Origin: Tenrec ecaudatus
Taxonomy: Eukaryota > Chordata > Mammalia > Afrosoricida > Tenrecidae
Assembly (NCBI RefSeq): GCF_050624435.1
Contig: NC_134547.1
Span: 28,630,419 to 28,694,418, forward strand
Direction: 5' to 3'
Length of the DNA: 64,000 nt
Numbering within the stretch: the stretch's first letter is position 1; every line of letters begins with the position of its first letter. Positions 23,516-34,888 of the stretch are shown piece by piece. Both the position numbers and the translations under genes were made by a program. Under the pieces are notes generated by a model. The model was given only the letters and a program-made list of their open reading frames with translations, was not told where the DNA came from and did not search any database.

Positions 23516-23969
23516 GTCTCCCCCTCCTGTTCCAAGCTGCTTACCGGTACTGGACATTCTTGCTGGATTTATTCTGATGGGCTGTATGCACTTAGCAGTC
23601 GAGAAAGATATTTGTCATTTTGCTATAAAACATCAGACACAACGTGACCTAAACAATTGTGACAGCAGAGAGTTCAAGCGTGGTCTAACATGTTAGTGTT
23701 ATTTATGATGCTTAGAGGTCTGGCCCCTCAGTATCTACTTAATCCCATCTAAATCTGGAGTGCCGCCTCCTGGGTCTGCCTGGTGTCTCTGATGGCTGTT
23801 AATAACCACTGCCCCGCCATCTGTCTGCCCGCAGAAAATCCAGCAGCTCATGTGGCTATTAAAAAACGTCACTGGTCCTTGCCCGAGTACGTAGGGACAA
23901 ATAAAAATGGCTGAATGTGGAGACAGCAGAGGACCTATGTTTCTAGGATTTCTGTCCCACTGATAACTA
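23516..23969 (+). other. AT-rich intronic segment
   Basis: No gene. From about 23690 to 23940 the sequence is repeat-free and AT-richer, with GTTATTTATGATGC, GGCTGTTAATAACCAC and GGCTATTAAAAAACGTCAC, a candidate conserved element. Confidence 0.45.
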
Positions 23970-24174
23970 AAAAATCCAAGCTCACTTCCATGAAGTTGAT
24001 GGCAACTTAGAGTGACCTTGCAGGACAGGGCAGCGCTGCCCCCATGTTTCCAAGACTGTGACTCTGTCCTGGAGTAGAAATCTCATCTTTCTCCTGAGGA
24101 GCCGAAGGGGGCTTCCACCTGCTGACCTTGCGGTCAGCAGTGCAGCACGTAACCACAGTGTGACTAGGGCTCCT
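23970..24174 (-). repeat. AfroSINE copy, near full length
   Basis: CCAAGCTCACTTCCATGAAG, CTTGCAGGACAGGGCAGCGC, GGAGTAGAAATCTCATCTTT, CTGACCTTGCGGTCAGCAG and an ACTAGGGCTCC head end are in order. Confidence 0.88.
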
Positions 24175-24544
24175 GGGCCCTTGGTGCTGGTGATTAAAAC
24201 AAACTGACATTCAAAACAAGTCTTGAAACTACAAAGTTGCCGGTTGAGAAATTAACTTTGAGAAGGGCTGTGCCAGGAATGGGAGGGACAGCCATCCTGA
24301 AGGTCAAATTCTAGTAGCTATGAAATGTGTTCTCTAGGCGGGCCACGTCCTTGTAGAGCCCCGCTTGTTGGGGCTCCCTGCCCCCCCGAGTGCTGGCCGG
24401 CTCCTAGGGAGCCCCTACTCTGTCTCTCCTCATTTTCCTGCATCTCCCCACTTGTTCTCTCTGACAAAGGGCCCCTCTCCTTCAGAAGTCTTCTCGCCAG
24501 TCCCAGCTGCACAGTTGTACCTCCCAGCGCTTGGCCTCTCTACT

Positions 24545-25055
24545 GTGGAACTCTGTTGTTGTTGTTTTGAGTTGCCCAGGTCCCACACCATCATCACCAC
24601 CGTGTGTGAGACTGTTCCCGGCGGTCCCTGTTCTCACCGACCCTCTCCCGGCTTTCCCAGCCGTGAGCTAGGGCCTTGTCTGTCGTGTGGTCTTTCCTGA
24701 TGGCCTGTCCAAAGGAAGCAAGCCGATGTCTTTCCAGGCTTCTTCTCAGGCGCCTTCTGCTTGCCTCTCTGCCAAGACTGCTTTGCTCGTTCCCGCCAGC
24801 CATGGTGTAGCCGGTGTTCTCTGTCGACCCCTGCTTCTCCTGCTTTCCCTGGGCATCGTCCAGCTTTGGCATGTGTGTCAGGTGGCTGAGAAGACCATCG
24901 TGTGGGTCAGGCACACCTTAGTCACCCAAGTGAGATCTTTGTCTTTTAACACTTGAAAAGGGGTTTTTGCAACTGACTGGCCAAATATAGTATTTTGTTT
25001 GATTTCCCGACTGCTGCTTCCACGGATGATTTGAACGTAAACTCTTGCACGAATC
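24545..25055 (-). mobile_element. RTE (BovB-like) retrotransposon fragment
   Basis: Starts on the plus strand with GTTGTTGTTGTTTTGAG, the reversed tail. The minus-strand frame has a CQSWTMP stretch matching the CESW region of the other RTE copies. It ends near TTTGATTTCCCGACTGCTGC, parallel to GATTTCTTGACTGCCTC at 21985 in the first copy. Heavily mutated. Confidence 0.6.
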
Positions 25056-25059
25056 AGTC

Positions 25060-26185
25060 ACATCTGCCCCTGGGCCTGCCCAGCTCATCCTGAATACACA
25101 GCATGTATGTCCCCACTAGCCCGATAAACTAGTCCCAGACCCACGGAGCTGAGGTACCGGGTGTGCCCCAACAGTTCCCCTCCTTGGGCCCTTCCAGGAT
25201 GCAGGGGTAGGGTTGATGGGTGGCGGACTGGCCCATTCTGGCCCGCTGCCCACTGGAGTAATTCTGTTAGATGGGCAACAAGTGCAGGAATCAAGAAAAC
25301 ACTACTATCGATTTTCCCATAAGGTGCAATTTGTGGTAAGTGAGAGGACCTTCTTGGCAATACCTCCAGCTCAGCTGACGGGTGGGGGTGGGGGGAACAG
25401 GGAGAGGGTCTCAGGCGGCTGTCAATTTGCAGCAGTGACAGGGCCCTTTCTAGAGTCCCTGGACTCCTGGCCACAGGGGGCAGATGTGCCCAGCCCTAGT
25501 TCAGCGGAAGCACCTTGCCCTTGGGATGGGGAGCGGTGCGGGTGCGTAGGACACTCCCGCCAGCCTCCAAGCAGGCCTGCTTAGTGCCCACCAGGACCCT
25601 TCCTCCCTTTCATCTCTCGCCCTGCTGCTCCCTCTCCCTCTCCCCAACGGCCTGGCCTCTCCCATTTCCCTCCGCCCTTCCACCTCCCTCCCATCTCACA
25701 CCTGCTGCCTCCTCTCTCCTCCCCCCTCCCCCGCCCCCGCCCCAAAGCAGCCCTTGGAAACCAGAACACAGCCGTCCTTACTCTCCCCCCTTCGTCTTTC
25801 TTCTCTGCCTCCAACCCACACCTGCGCCTTCCTCCTCCCTCCTCACCACTGGAGGCTAGCCTGCTCTCTCCTCGCCCTCCAACGTCCCCCAGCGCCTGAG
25901 TGGACATTCGGCACCAGGAAGCCAAGGATGGCTGCTCAGAGCCCAGAAGGGATACTAGCGCGCACACCAGGCTGAACCTAAGATGAGGTGGCAGTCGGGC
26001 TGGTGCCCGGGACGGAACTGGGGATCCCATGGGCAGCACACAGGGGCGTGGTTTGAGACACACTAGGTGTGAAGAACTCAGCACAGCCCTCAGAGAGGCG
26101 GAGTCCACAGCGTGTGGTTATGCCTGGGAGCTGAGGGTCAGGAGGGCCCACTGGGGAGCACAGAGCATGTATGTGACATGTATGT
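25060..26185 (+). other. Intronic sequence with CT-rich tract
   Basis: 25590-25890 is a polypyrimidine, low-complexity region on the plus strand, with long C and T runs. The complementary frames rich in Gly, Arg and Glu are artefacts. Nothing else is recognised, apart from a short TGTATGTGACA tandem duplication near 26166-26190. Confidence 0.55.
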
Positions 26186-26298
26186 GACATGGTGTAGTGG
26201 TTACACAGGCAGCTCACTGCCAAGGCCAGCAGTTTGAAACCATCAGCCCAGCCGTGGGAGGAAGACAGGGCTGAGTCGGCATCAACTCGGCAGCGGTG
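26186..26298 (+). repeat. AfroSINE copy, internally deleted
   Basis: CATGGTGTAGTGGTTACACA (A box) and CCAGCAGTTTGAAACCATC (B box) are followed directly by GAGTCGGCATCAACTCGGC (tail). The middle section is missing. Confidence 0.8.
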
Positions 26299-28022
26299 CC
26301 TCGGGTCTTTTCTTTTGGATGTGGGCCAGGTGCCAGCCCTATTGTACAGGCTGGGTCACTGAGGCAGAGAGGGCTGCTGCAGGAGCCGAGGAGCCCTGTG
26401 CAGACTGAACTAGGAGTCAGTTCTGGGGCACCCTGGCATCCTAACCAACCCTGGTGGGCCCTGATTGGTCTTTGTTCTGAGCTGTGAGCAGAGTGGAGGC
26501 TTAGAGGTCCGTCAGCTTCCTGACCACCTGTCCATTCTGAGAGAACTGGACGTTGGGAAATGACAAAGGAGGCCACCGGTGAATCACCCACCCTGGGGCC
26601 TCAGCTTGGCCTCCACATTCTGTTTTCCATAACATTAATTACATTTATTATTCATCAGTGTCTGAAACAGGCTTCGGAGGACCTCAATTTCCCAAGTCCT
26701 CCGGGCTCTCACAGCTGAGGCTCCTCTGTGGCGGGCTGTCTCGGGTCCCCTGTGGCTTTGAATCAGGATCAGACGTGGTCGCCAAGGGGCTGGAGTCTGG
26801 AAATGAAACAAAGGAGACCCTGCTCTCAGGCAGCCCTGGGGCAGGAGGGCAGGCAAGTGGTTCGCTGCCTCTTCTCTCTCCTCGGCCTGGAAGTGCGGGG
26901 AGACAGAGATGCTGTCGCCTCACCTGCCCTTGTTCTCCCCGGCTGCCCGGTTCTTGGTGCCACCACCTCCATCAGCAGTGTCTCGGGTCTTTACCAGTGA
27001 GCCCTTTATGGTAGGTGGACACTTTTGTACCCTTGCTGGCTGCTGACCCCCACCCCCAGCTAGCTGACCAGGCTTGTTTTCTGCATAGAAGCAGTCTGCA
27101 GCCCCTGGGGGACAGGAAGGACCTGTCCCATCATATGGGATAGATGTCATTTTAAAAACAGGGGATTTGCACCTGCTGTGGCTCCCCAGGAGCGGGGACC
27201 TCTGACAATGATGCCTGGGGCTCACATTCGAGCTTCTGGTTCAGAAACTGAAGTGGGCTTGGGAGGCTCCCCCAAGAGCAGATATGAGAAAGAGCCTCTT
27301 CTGCCCCTGCTCAGAGAGACAGGCAGGATGCGGTCCTCACACCTGATAGACCAGGGAAATGAGGGCCGAGGCTGGACACAGCGTGGGTCAACCTTGGAAA
27401 CAACATGCTTCGCAAAATAATGTGGACCCAACGGACGTGTGCTACATGGTGGCATTGAGACACAAGAGGCAAGTGGACAGAGAGACTAGGCGGACTAGCA
27501 ATTCCCGGGCAGAGCGACGTGGGAGCCAGGAGGCCTGCGTCGTGCTCTGAGGGCTGGGGATGGCAGGGGAATCATTTGGAGGAGAACCACCGGGGGCTCC
27601 ACATGAATGTAAAGGATGCCATCGATGGTACCTGGTACCTGGACACACTGCTGAAGTGGCAGGCGTTTTGTTACATGCATTTTTTAAAGGGATGTTTTTT
27701 CAAAGAAAAGAAAGAGCTATTAGAACATCGATTGGGAACCCCCTGGCGCAGTCCACCCCTGCTGAACATGCCGCACACGGTGACCCAGGGACCACCAAAC
27801 GTACTCCAGAATGTTGTGTACACGCTGGGCATCGTCTGGAAAGGGGTCCAGCCCCACCTCCCGCCTCCGGTAAAAAGGACAGGCGATAGTGTGTTCATAC
27901 AGTGGGTAGCAGTGAGGCGAGCAGGGAGAATAGGCAAACCATTGCTCTTGTACCAGGCGGCGACTCGGCAGTGCTGTCAGTGCAGGAAGCCAGACACAGC
28001 GGGGAGGTGCTGTCATTCCATC
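26299..28022 (+). other. Intronic sequence without recognised genes
   Basis: Unique-looking intron. A short AT-rich stretch at 26630-26665 (ACATTAATTACATTTATTAT) stands out. A 219-codon frame ending at 28178 has no domain and runs into the SPIN element. Confidence 0.5.
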
Positions 28023-28221
28023 CAGTGGTTCCCAGCCTTCCTAATGCTGAGACCTTTCATACAGTTTCTCATGTTGTGGTGCCCCCCTCCCCCCCATACA
28101 ATTATTTTCATTGTTACTTCATTACTGAAACTTTGCTACTGTTATGAATCGGGCGACCTCTGGGAAAGGGTTGTTTGATGCCCACCCGAAGGGGTCGTGA
28201 CCCACCGGTTGAGAACCGCTG
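28023..28221. mobile_element. SPIN hAT non-autonomous transposon, copy 1
   Basis: Terminal inverted repeats CAGTGGTTCCCAGCC (left) and GGTTGAGAACCGCTG (right) enclose a body with TTTCTCATGTTGTGGTG, TCATTACTGAAACTTTGCTA and GGGGTCGTGACCCACC. This matches the SPIN family of hAT MITEs. The 199-bp length is the internally deleted form. I see no clear 8-bp target duplication here. Confidence 0.85.
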
Positions 28222-28255
28222 GTTTACACTAAGCTTTCTACTGTAGGCAGCGTGC

Positions 28256-28520
28256 TCCTCAGAGGCAAGGAGGGGGAGACTTTGGTCGCCGCACGTGCTT
28301 TGGACATGGTGTCAGGAGAGACCAGGCCCTGGAGAAGGGCGTCGTGCTTGGTCAAGTGGAGGGGCAGGGAAAAGGAGGCAGGCCCTCAAGGAGATGGACT
28401 GGCGCAGGGGCTGCAACAGTGGGCTCAAGCCGCGGACCAATCGTGAGGACGGCACAGGACCGACAGTGTTTCTTTCTGTCGTACAGAGGACCCTGTGGGT
28501 TGGACCCGACTCAGACTGGA
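28256..28520 (+). mobile_element. RTE (BovB-like) ORF2 C-terminal fragment
   Basis: The plus-strand reading MLGQVEGQGKGGRPSRRW, then IVRTAQDRQCF, is the RTE C-terminal tail (family pattern: LGK-EG-RKRGR---RW...DR-F). Upstream GGACATGGTGTCAGGAGAG encodes the preceding GH--RR motif. Frame shifts break it, and it ends in a decayed tail near GGACCCGACTCAG. Confidence 0.75.
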
Positions 28521-30910
28521 ACTGGTACAATGCGTCTTGGTGGCTAGAGGATGGGGTGAGGGCAGAGAGGGCGGTGAAAGTGCGCCTGCGTCTAGGGGTC
28601 ACACCGTGCAACCTCACCCCGCTGGGCATGTGTGCCCTTCACTGGGTGCATGTTGCATTTCAGTAAACAGGTTTGCAAAAAGAAAGCAAACATGAAAAAA
28701 TCCAGAGCGGTGGCTACTGCTGAAAAGGGGCCTATGTGTCTGTCTGTGGTCTCAAATGGTCCCGGTAACTTCCCAAGGCACAGTGCTTGGGGGGCTGCCT
28801 GCTGGTGAGGCAAAAATGACCACATGTGTGCCTTCAGGATGACCCCAGTGGCCAGTGACAGAAAGAAAATGGAAAGTTCAGAGTCATTTGGGAAAGTACT
28901 GCCTGGGCTGTGTGTTAGGGGCAGGACCTGAAGAGTGAGTCTATTAGAAGCAATTACAAAGGGGACAGAGCTACTTAATGCCTCCCATTTGACAGAGAGG
29001 TTTTAAATATGAGGCATAAGTTAATAAAAAATCCCCAGAAGCCTATTGTAATATATTACCTAAGCCTTTACAGTTTATAGCCACTGAAATAGGTAAAAAA
29101 GGGGGTGTGTATAAAATTAATATATAGTTATTATTAAAATTGCCCTGTAAATTAGTTAAGCCCCTGGAGGTAAAGAGAGGGCTTATTAGTCCTAGACCAT
29201 CTCCAGGGCTGGATCCAGCCTGTGTGTTTGTGGGAGGGGTGCCCCTAGTGGAGAGGGAGCAGTCCTGCCCCGTGGTTAGGAGGCTGGCACACTTGCTTAC
29301 AGTAAGGGAAGAGATTGGCAGAGGCGAAAACTCACAGCCATTCATAGATATTTCATAAAGAAACACTTTTTTCTCATTGTTGAAGTTTCTGGGGAGGCTG
29401 GAATTTTGAGGGACCCCAGTCCTTGGCCCAAGGCTAGGGAAGGCCAGGTGCAATGGTGGAATCACCCAAGAAGATGACATGGAAAGTGGCCATGCCACCA
29501 AGGGGGTCCCGAAGCCTGCTGGCTCACCCCAGAACTGGTAAGGTGGAAGGAATCCGCTCCTGCTATGTGTCTTCACCCAAGAAGACCCCACTCCAGGTGG
29601 GCAGGTGAGAGGGCAGCCTGGCACTGCAGCCCGGCCTCTGCTGCAGGCAGCCATGCATGCCAGTGAGGCCCAGGTGCCCCTGGGAGACACTGAATGGCTT
29701 GGATCCATTGGGCAACAGCCCCAGGCCATGTGTGTGTGGCACCCAGGAAGCCCAGTGGAGATAGATCTAACAACATTGCTGCTGGGGTCGGGGTCCAGGT
29801 AGGCATGGAGCACTCATTCCACACGCCCTCACGTGTGCACGTGTGTTCTTCTTGTTAGCTTGCTGTCCCCCAAAAGGCCCCATCAAAAGAGTGGCTTTTG
29901 AGGGGATCTGCTGAGTCAGTTCCATGAGGCAGAGAAGGCGGCTCAGCAGATTATGGCCATTGCTTTGGGGGGCTCCGAAGGGGCCATGCTGATGGCTTTT
30001 TCCTCTCTCCAGAATACACCATGAAGGGTATTAGAAGTTTTCAAACCATCATCGAGGAGAAAGGCCGGGAACGTTGCTCAGCGGTGTTCTGTTTCCATCA
30101 TGATAAGGGGTCTGCTCCTTCTTACGGGTGCCAAAGGTTGTCTGTCTTAAGGGACTTTCATTGGGAGACCGTGCCCCACCCAGCCTGCAGGACTGAATTT
30201 GCCCCTTCAGACTTCTTTTTTGTGCCCCAAACTGTGAGCGTGCTCTGAGACCGTCAGGGAAGCCCACACAGACGTTCCGGCCTGTAAATGGCCGGGTGAG
30301 GCTTCGCGGGCAGGGCAGGGCGGCGGCTGCAGAGTGCACAGACCTAGCCCCGGGGTCGGCCCCATTGACACTGAGAAGCAACAGCCTCCTCGCCTTTTGC
30401 TCTTGTTGGTACATTAAGGTTTCCGTGCCTTTTGTCGCTTTTCTTTCTGACTCAGCCTCACACTTCTTTCCCCACCCTCACCCCCTTGCCATCCAGCCTG
30501 TGCATTTAATTTAGGGATTTAGAAGGGAGGATGGAAATCTTTCCGATCTGAGCTGCTTGCTGAGTCAGAATTTTCTGTCCAGAGGGATTTGGAGAATGTA
30601 ATGCTTTGTATGTAATCAGTCACGGGCCTGCCGTAGCGGTTCGCCCTAGCAGGATCTCGGTGGGGCGGCAGAGCAGAGAGCACCCTGTCGTGGGGGTGGG
30701 GGTGGGAGTGGGGGCTGGCTTGCGTGGTTGTGGACAAAGGAAGCCGGAGGGGCTGTTTTCCTAACCAGTCGGACACACCCAACTCATCCTGCAGAAAACA
30801 TAACCTGATGCTTATGCAGGCAGAGGTCTTGCCCAAAAATCCTACTCCACAGAAGATACTTGGGCTTTTCAAGCAAGGCTAAGCACACATTTTTGTCTTG
30901 TCTTCGCCAA
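28521..30910 (+). other. Intronic sequence with AT-rich islands
   Basis: No gene. 28845-29150 is AT-rich and repeat-free (GAAGCAATTACAAAG, GAGGCATAAGTTAATAAAAA). 30480-30640 is similar (GCATTTAATTTAGGGATTTA, GGAGAATGTAATGC). A 256-codon minus-strand frame from 29813 to 29043 has no recognisable domain. Confidence 0.5.
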
Positions 30911-31078
30911 GCCCTGTACCTGGTGGCACGGAAGGTTACAAGTTAGGCTGCCTGTTGCAAGATCAGCATCCGCCCAGCGGGAGAAAGTTGCGGCTCTCTA
31001 GAAATCGCCGTCTCAGTTCTACCCTGTCCTCTAGGGTCGCCGTGAGGAGTCGGACTTGGCCTCGTGGCAGCGAGAGCA
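30911..31078 (+). repeat. AfroSINE copy
   Basis: GTACCTGGTGGCACGGAAGG (head), GCCGTCTCAGTTCTACCCTG, CTAGGGTCGCCGTGAGGAGT and CTTGGCCTCGTGGCAGCGAG (tail), in sense orientation. Confidence 0.82.
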
Positions 31079-32124
31079 AGCCTGGTCATGCAGAGTTGGT
31101 TCCTGCGCCCGCTGATGGGCAGAAGGCAAGGCTCTGAGTGTGGACAAAGGGAGCGGGGTCTTCCTGCCCCACCCCCACCCCAGATCTGGCAAGGCTTCCT
31201 CTTAGCCTTTAAGGGACCCTTGGACGGGCGGTGGCCCTTGGGATTCGGTCTTCCAGTTTGGCATGAAGCCGGGAGAGGCTGGGCGCCGCCTCCCCAGGGA
31301 TCTCGTCCTTCAGGTGGAGGACTTAACCAAGGCGTCAGGACACACAGGGCAGGGCAGCCCTGGGAGATGTGGGGGCGATGGGATCTCAAATGACTTGCTG
31401 TGGGCAGAGTCTGAGGGGAAGTCTGCCCTCTGGGTTCCGTTCTCTCTTGGGAATTTGTGCATCTGAGACCTGGGACTCAGAGGACAGGACCCAGCTCCGG
31501 CCTCCAGAAAGGATGGGATAATGGCTGCCGGCTGTGAGGTACCTGTCCGAGTCAGAGCGTCACGGTGTGCAGGGAATAGAGATAGCGTTGGGATCCCTAA
31601 AGCCAGGCTGAATGAAGGGTTTCTAGGTGCTCCGTGAGGGTGGCAGCTGGCATGCGGGTGCGCCCCCTTGTGGCAGAGGAGTCCTGGACTCTTCCCAGCT
31701 CTGGGCTGGCGGGTTGAGTCCAAGCCAGCAAGCTGGCTCAAGCAGGGAGCTCTCGTTTGCACCAACAAATATTTTCCAAGAGGAAATACCTTCAGTCTGA
31801 TAAAAAAGTAAGATGTCCCCAGGTAGGCGCTCCAGTCAGCGGAGAACATCACCAATAAGACTGTAGAAACGCAGTGTGATGCAGACGGCCACATTCCTGC
31901 TGCTTGGACTGAGCTACTTCCGGATCTTTCTCGGGACACCCAAACTAAACCCACAGCCAGCAACTGTGCTCTGTGTGCTTCCTGGGGCCTGTGAGGCCGT
32001 GAGCAGCACCCTGTCCCAGAGCAGACAGATGGCTCTTACAGGGGCCTGGTGGATGCTCAGCTGATCACGCAGCCCTCCAGGCTACGTAGATGGTTTATTG
32101 TTACTTCTCTTGACCAACCTGAGA
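31079..32124 (+). other. Intronic sequence without recognised features
   Basis: GC-rich intron. A 217-codon minus-strand frame (31963 to 31310) has no recognisable domain and its codon pattern follows local GC content. Nothing else seen. Confidence 0.5.
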
Positions 32125-32317
32125 GGCGCCCTGTCTTATAGAGTCAGCCTTGAGTAGGTGGCAGTGCGTTTGTCTGGTTTGGTTTTACCAACCTGATAGG
32201 AGGAGGAGGCTGTCTACTTCTGTAAAGAGGGCTCTTGGAAAACCCAGGGGCACTGCTACATTGTCCCGAAGGGCCACCGTGAGTTGGCGTCCACTCTATG
32301 GCAGCGAGCTTCGTTTT
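32125..32317 (+). repeat. Two AfroSINE 3'-end fragments
   Basis: Two sense tails lie close together: GCCCTGTCTTATAGAGTCAG...GGTGGCAGTG near 32129-32170, and GGGCCACCGTGAGTTGGCGT...ATGGCAGCGAG near 32270-32312. Heads are missing in both. Confidence 0.55.
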
Positions 32318-34153
32318 GTGCTATTTTGATGACGCATAGCTTTCCCGCGAGTACCTTCACTGTTACACCGGTGACGGAAATGGGCTTTCTCACCAGGCAA
32401 GGCCTTGTTAGCTGTCAGTGGCTGCTGGTTAGCACTGTTGGTTCTATAAAGACGATCATTTAACTTTGTATCGACAGGCAAAGAATAATTAAGATCTAAT
32501 TACAAGTGCACATTCTTCTAATTATTGGCGTTATATAATGTGTATTTAAAAACAGGACATCTGCTAAAACTGCCTTCTGAATATATGCAGAAACCAAGAG
32601 CACCTAGCATTTTAATTAAAAATGTATTATTTCAAAAACCAGTGTAATCATGCTGTTGTCAACGGACTTAGACCTTATTAATTAGCGATTGATAAATAGG
32701 CAGAAGTTAGCTGAGATTTCAGTCCCAGGGGAGATGTCTTTCCGGAGATCCACCCTGCATGTCTGGTGCATCAGCTCAAGCCCTCACCTGACCCCATGGG
32801 GCCCCCGAGTGGACAGCTGGCAGCAGACTGCAGACAGGGAGAAGGGGCAGTGTCGTGACTGTCCCAAACCCCCCAGCTCCTGCCCGTGGTGTGAGAGGGT
32901 GACCAGACCCCGGAAGGTGTCTGCTCCCTGAGCAGGCAGAACCCTCTGGGCCCAGGTCCCTCACTGTTCTGAGGAGACCCCCTGGGGGCACACAGGTGCA
33001 GCCCCAGAGGCTCCACTTAGCCAGGTCAAGTCACCCCTGCCCTCCCATTTGTCCCCGCCCTGTTTGCAGACCCAGCAGCAGCACCTCCCCTTTTCGGGCT
33101 GATCTTTCTGTGAGCACACCCCCATTCATCATCTTAAGTGGATAAAGACTTGCAGATGATAAATAGCACTCCCGCTGTTCCTTCCGCGGAGGGTGACAAA
33201 TAATGGTTGGGATCCTCAGTGGGAACTGGAAGGCTCCTTTGAAGAGGAGACTGGTGACACTTCAGACGTACCAGGTGATGTGCTGCCCCAACGCACAGCC
33301 ATAGACACGGAAGGGAAGGGCCGCGTCCACCTGCAGGCTCCAGCACACTGGGTCTTGGGAGACTGTGGCCTTGACTTTCTCAAAAAGGAGACAGCTTGCC
33401 AAGCCAAATGGGGTAGCGCTCACCTGGCCAGCCTTCTGCAGTCCTCACCTTCACCTGGCGGCCGAAGGGGTGCTGGCCGTCCAGTACGTGGTTGCTCCTA
33501 GCACCGGCCATGACTTCCTGCTGCATCTGACCTGGGCTCACTCTCCCTCCATCACCTGGGTAACACTCCCCTGGGTTCAGTCCCTGGTCTGCTCTGCGTG
33601 CCCGACTGGACCTGGCTAGCACAGCGCCCGAGTGCCCTCTTCTTTTGCCTTACGACTCTTGAACGGAAGGAGCATGTTGGGCATGAGAACCTGAGGGCGC
33701 ATGGGAATAAGCTGGCTCCAGGTGCGGATACACAGCTTTGAGGCAAGGAAGAGGCTCTAGTGGTCTGACCAGTGAGGAGAGGAATACTGCTTCAGACCAC
33801 TAATTAAGAAGGCATTCATCTCAAATGGCGCTCGCTGCCATTGAATAAATGCTCGCTGACACGCATAAACCGCGGGGCTTATTGAGGAATGAAATGGTTT
33901 GAAGGAATTGGTTTGGAGGAATTGAGGCAGCCTACATGGAAATCACTCAATGCTTTGGTGAGCTGGAGCCAGGGGACAATCTAAATACAGGAATGTTGGT
34001 AACAGGCAATTCTCGGATTGGCTGATATTTACTGAGCTTTGTAACTCTATTGTGATTCTCAATAGATAGAGCTTTATAGGTTTCCTATAGATAGTTTTCC
34101 TCTTAGCTTGTATCACTAGCTTTCTTTGGAGACATGCTTATGATATTTTATGC
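32318..34153 (+). other. Intronic sequence with AT-rich homeobox-site islands
   Basis: 32440-32700 carries five TAATTA/TTAATTA-type sites and no repeat signature. 33780-33990 is another repeat-free AT-rich island (CCACTAATTAAGAAGGC, GCCATTGAATAAATGCTCGC). The GC-rich part between them has no supported gene. Confidence 0.5.
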
Positions 34154-34345
34154 CAGTGGTTCTCAACTTTCCTCATGCCGCGACCCTTTAATATAGTTCC
34201 TCATGTTGTGGTGACCCCCAACCCTACAACTATTTTCGTTTCTACTTCATCACTCTAATTTTGATACTCTTATGACTCGGGTGACCCCTGTGAAAGGGTC
34301 ATTCAACCCTCTAAGGGGTCACGACCCACAGGTTGAGAACTGCTG
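34154..34345. mobile_element. SPIN hAT non-autonomous transposon, copy 2
   Basis: CAGTGGTTCTCAAC at the left end and GTTGAGAACTGCTG at the right end form the inverted repeats. The body has CCTCATGTTGTGGTGACCCC and GTGAAAGGGTCATTC. It is flanked by an 8-bp target duplication, TTTTATGC (34146-34153) and TTTTGTGC (34346-34353), one mismatch, with the central TA typical of this family. Confidence 0.93.
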
Positions 34346-34678
34346 TTTTGTGCAAATAAAGAGCACAAAAGCACAACCTGACTGTTTTAACGCACTGACA
34401 CAAGCTCTGTATGTTGTCTGAGTGAGAGCAGCACTGTGTCTGCGGCCAGACTGCACGTGTGACTGGCTCACTCTTGGCCCATACAAGTTTTCTCAAGTTG
34501 GATTGTCAGTTGGCCTATCAAGGAAGGTTTTGAACACTGAGTAGATTTTTTTTCTAACTTTGCTGTTCAAGTAGTGAAAAGTTTGAGCTTGCAGCTGCTC
34601 AACAACCAAAGTATTATTGTATCCATGAATTAAGCCATTCATATATGTGTTTTAACCTCACCTGACCATAGTATTAAG

Positions 34679-34888
34679 TGACCCTTGGTGGCATAGTGTG
34701 TTGCATATTGGGCTGCTAACCACAGACTCAGTGGTTCAAACCCACCAGCTGCTCCAACTGAGAAAGATGAGGCTTTCTGCTCCCATAAAGATTTACAGCC
34801 TCAAAAACTCCTGGGGACAGTTCTACTCCACCCCACGGGGTCTCTGTGAACAGAAATGGACCCGATGGCGGTGAGTTTGGAGTTTGGT
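34679..34888 (+). repeat. AfroSINE copy, full length
   Basis: CCCTTGGTGGCATAGTGTGT (A box), CAGTGGTTCAAACCCACCAG (B box), GATGAGGCTTTCTGCTCCC, ATTTACAGCCTCAAAAAC and CCCGATGGCGGTGAGTTTGG (tail) are in sense order. It is the clearest full-length sense copy. Confidence 0.92.

Noticed and set aside
22719..23696. 325-codon plus-strand open frame
   Set aside because: It is translation of the CA minisatellite (Thr-His repeats) with no domain or splice context.
25581..26108. 175-codon minus-strand Gly/Arg/Glu-rich frame
   Set aside because: It is the complement of a CT-rich low-complexity tract.
27519..28178. 219-codon plus-strand frame
   Set aside because: It extends into the SPIN transposon and has no recognised domain.
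29043..29813. 256-codon minus-strand frame
   Set aside because: No family resemblance and low-complexity Ser/Pro content; opposite to the host gene with no splice or poly-A evidence.
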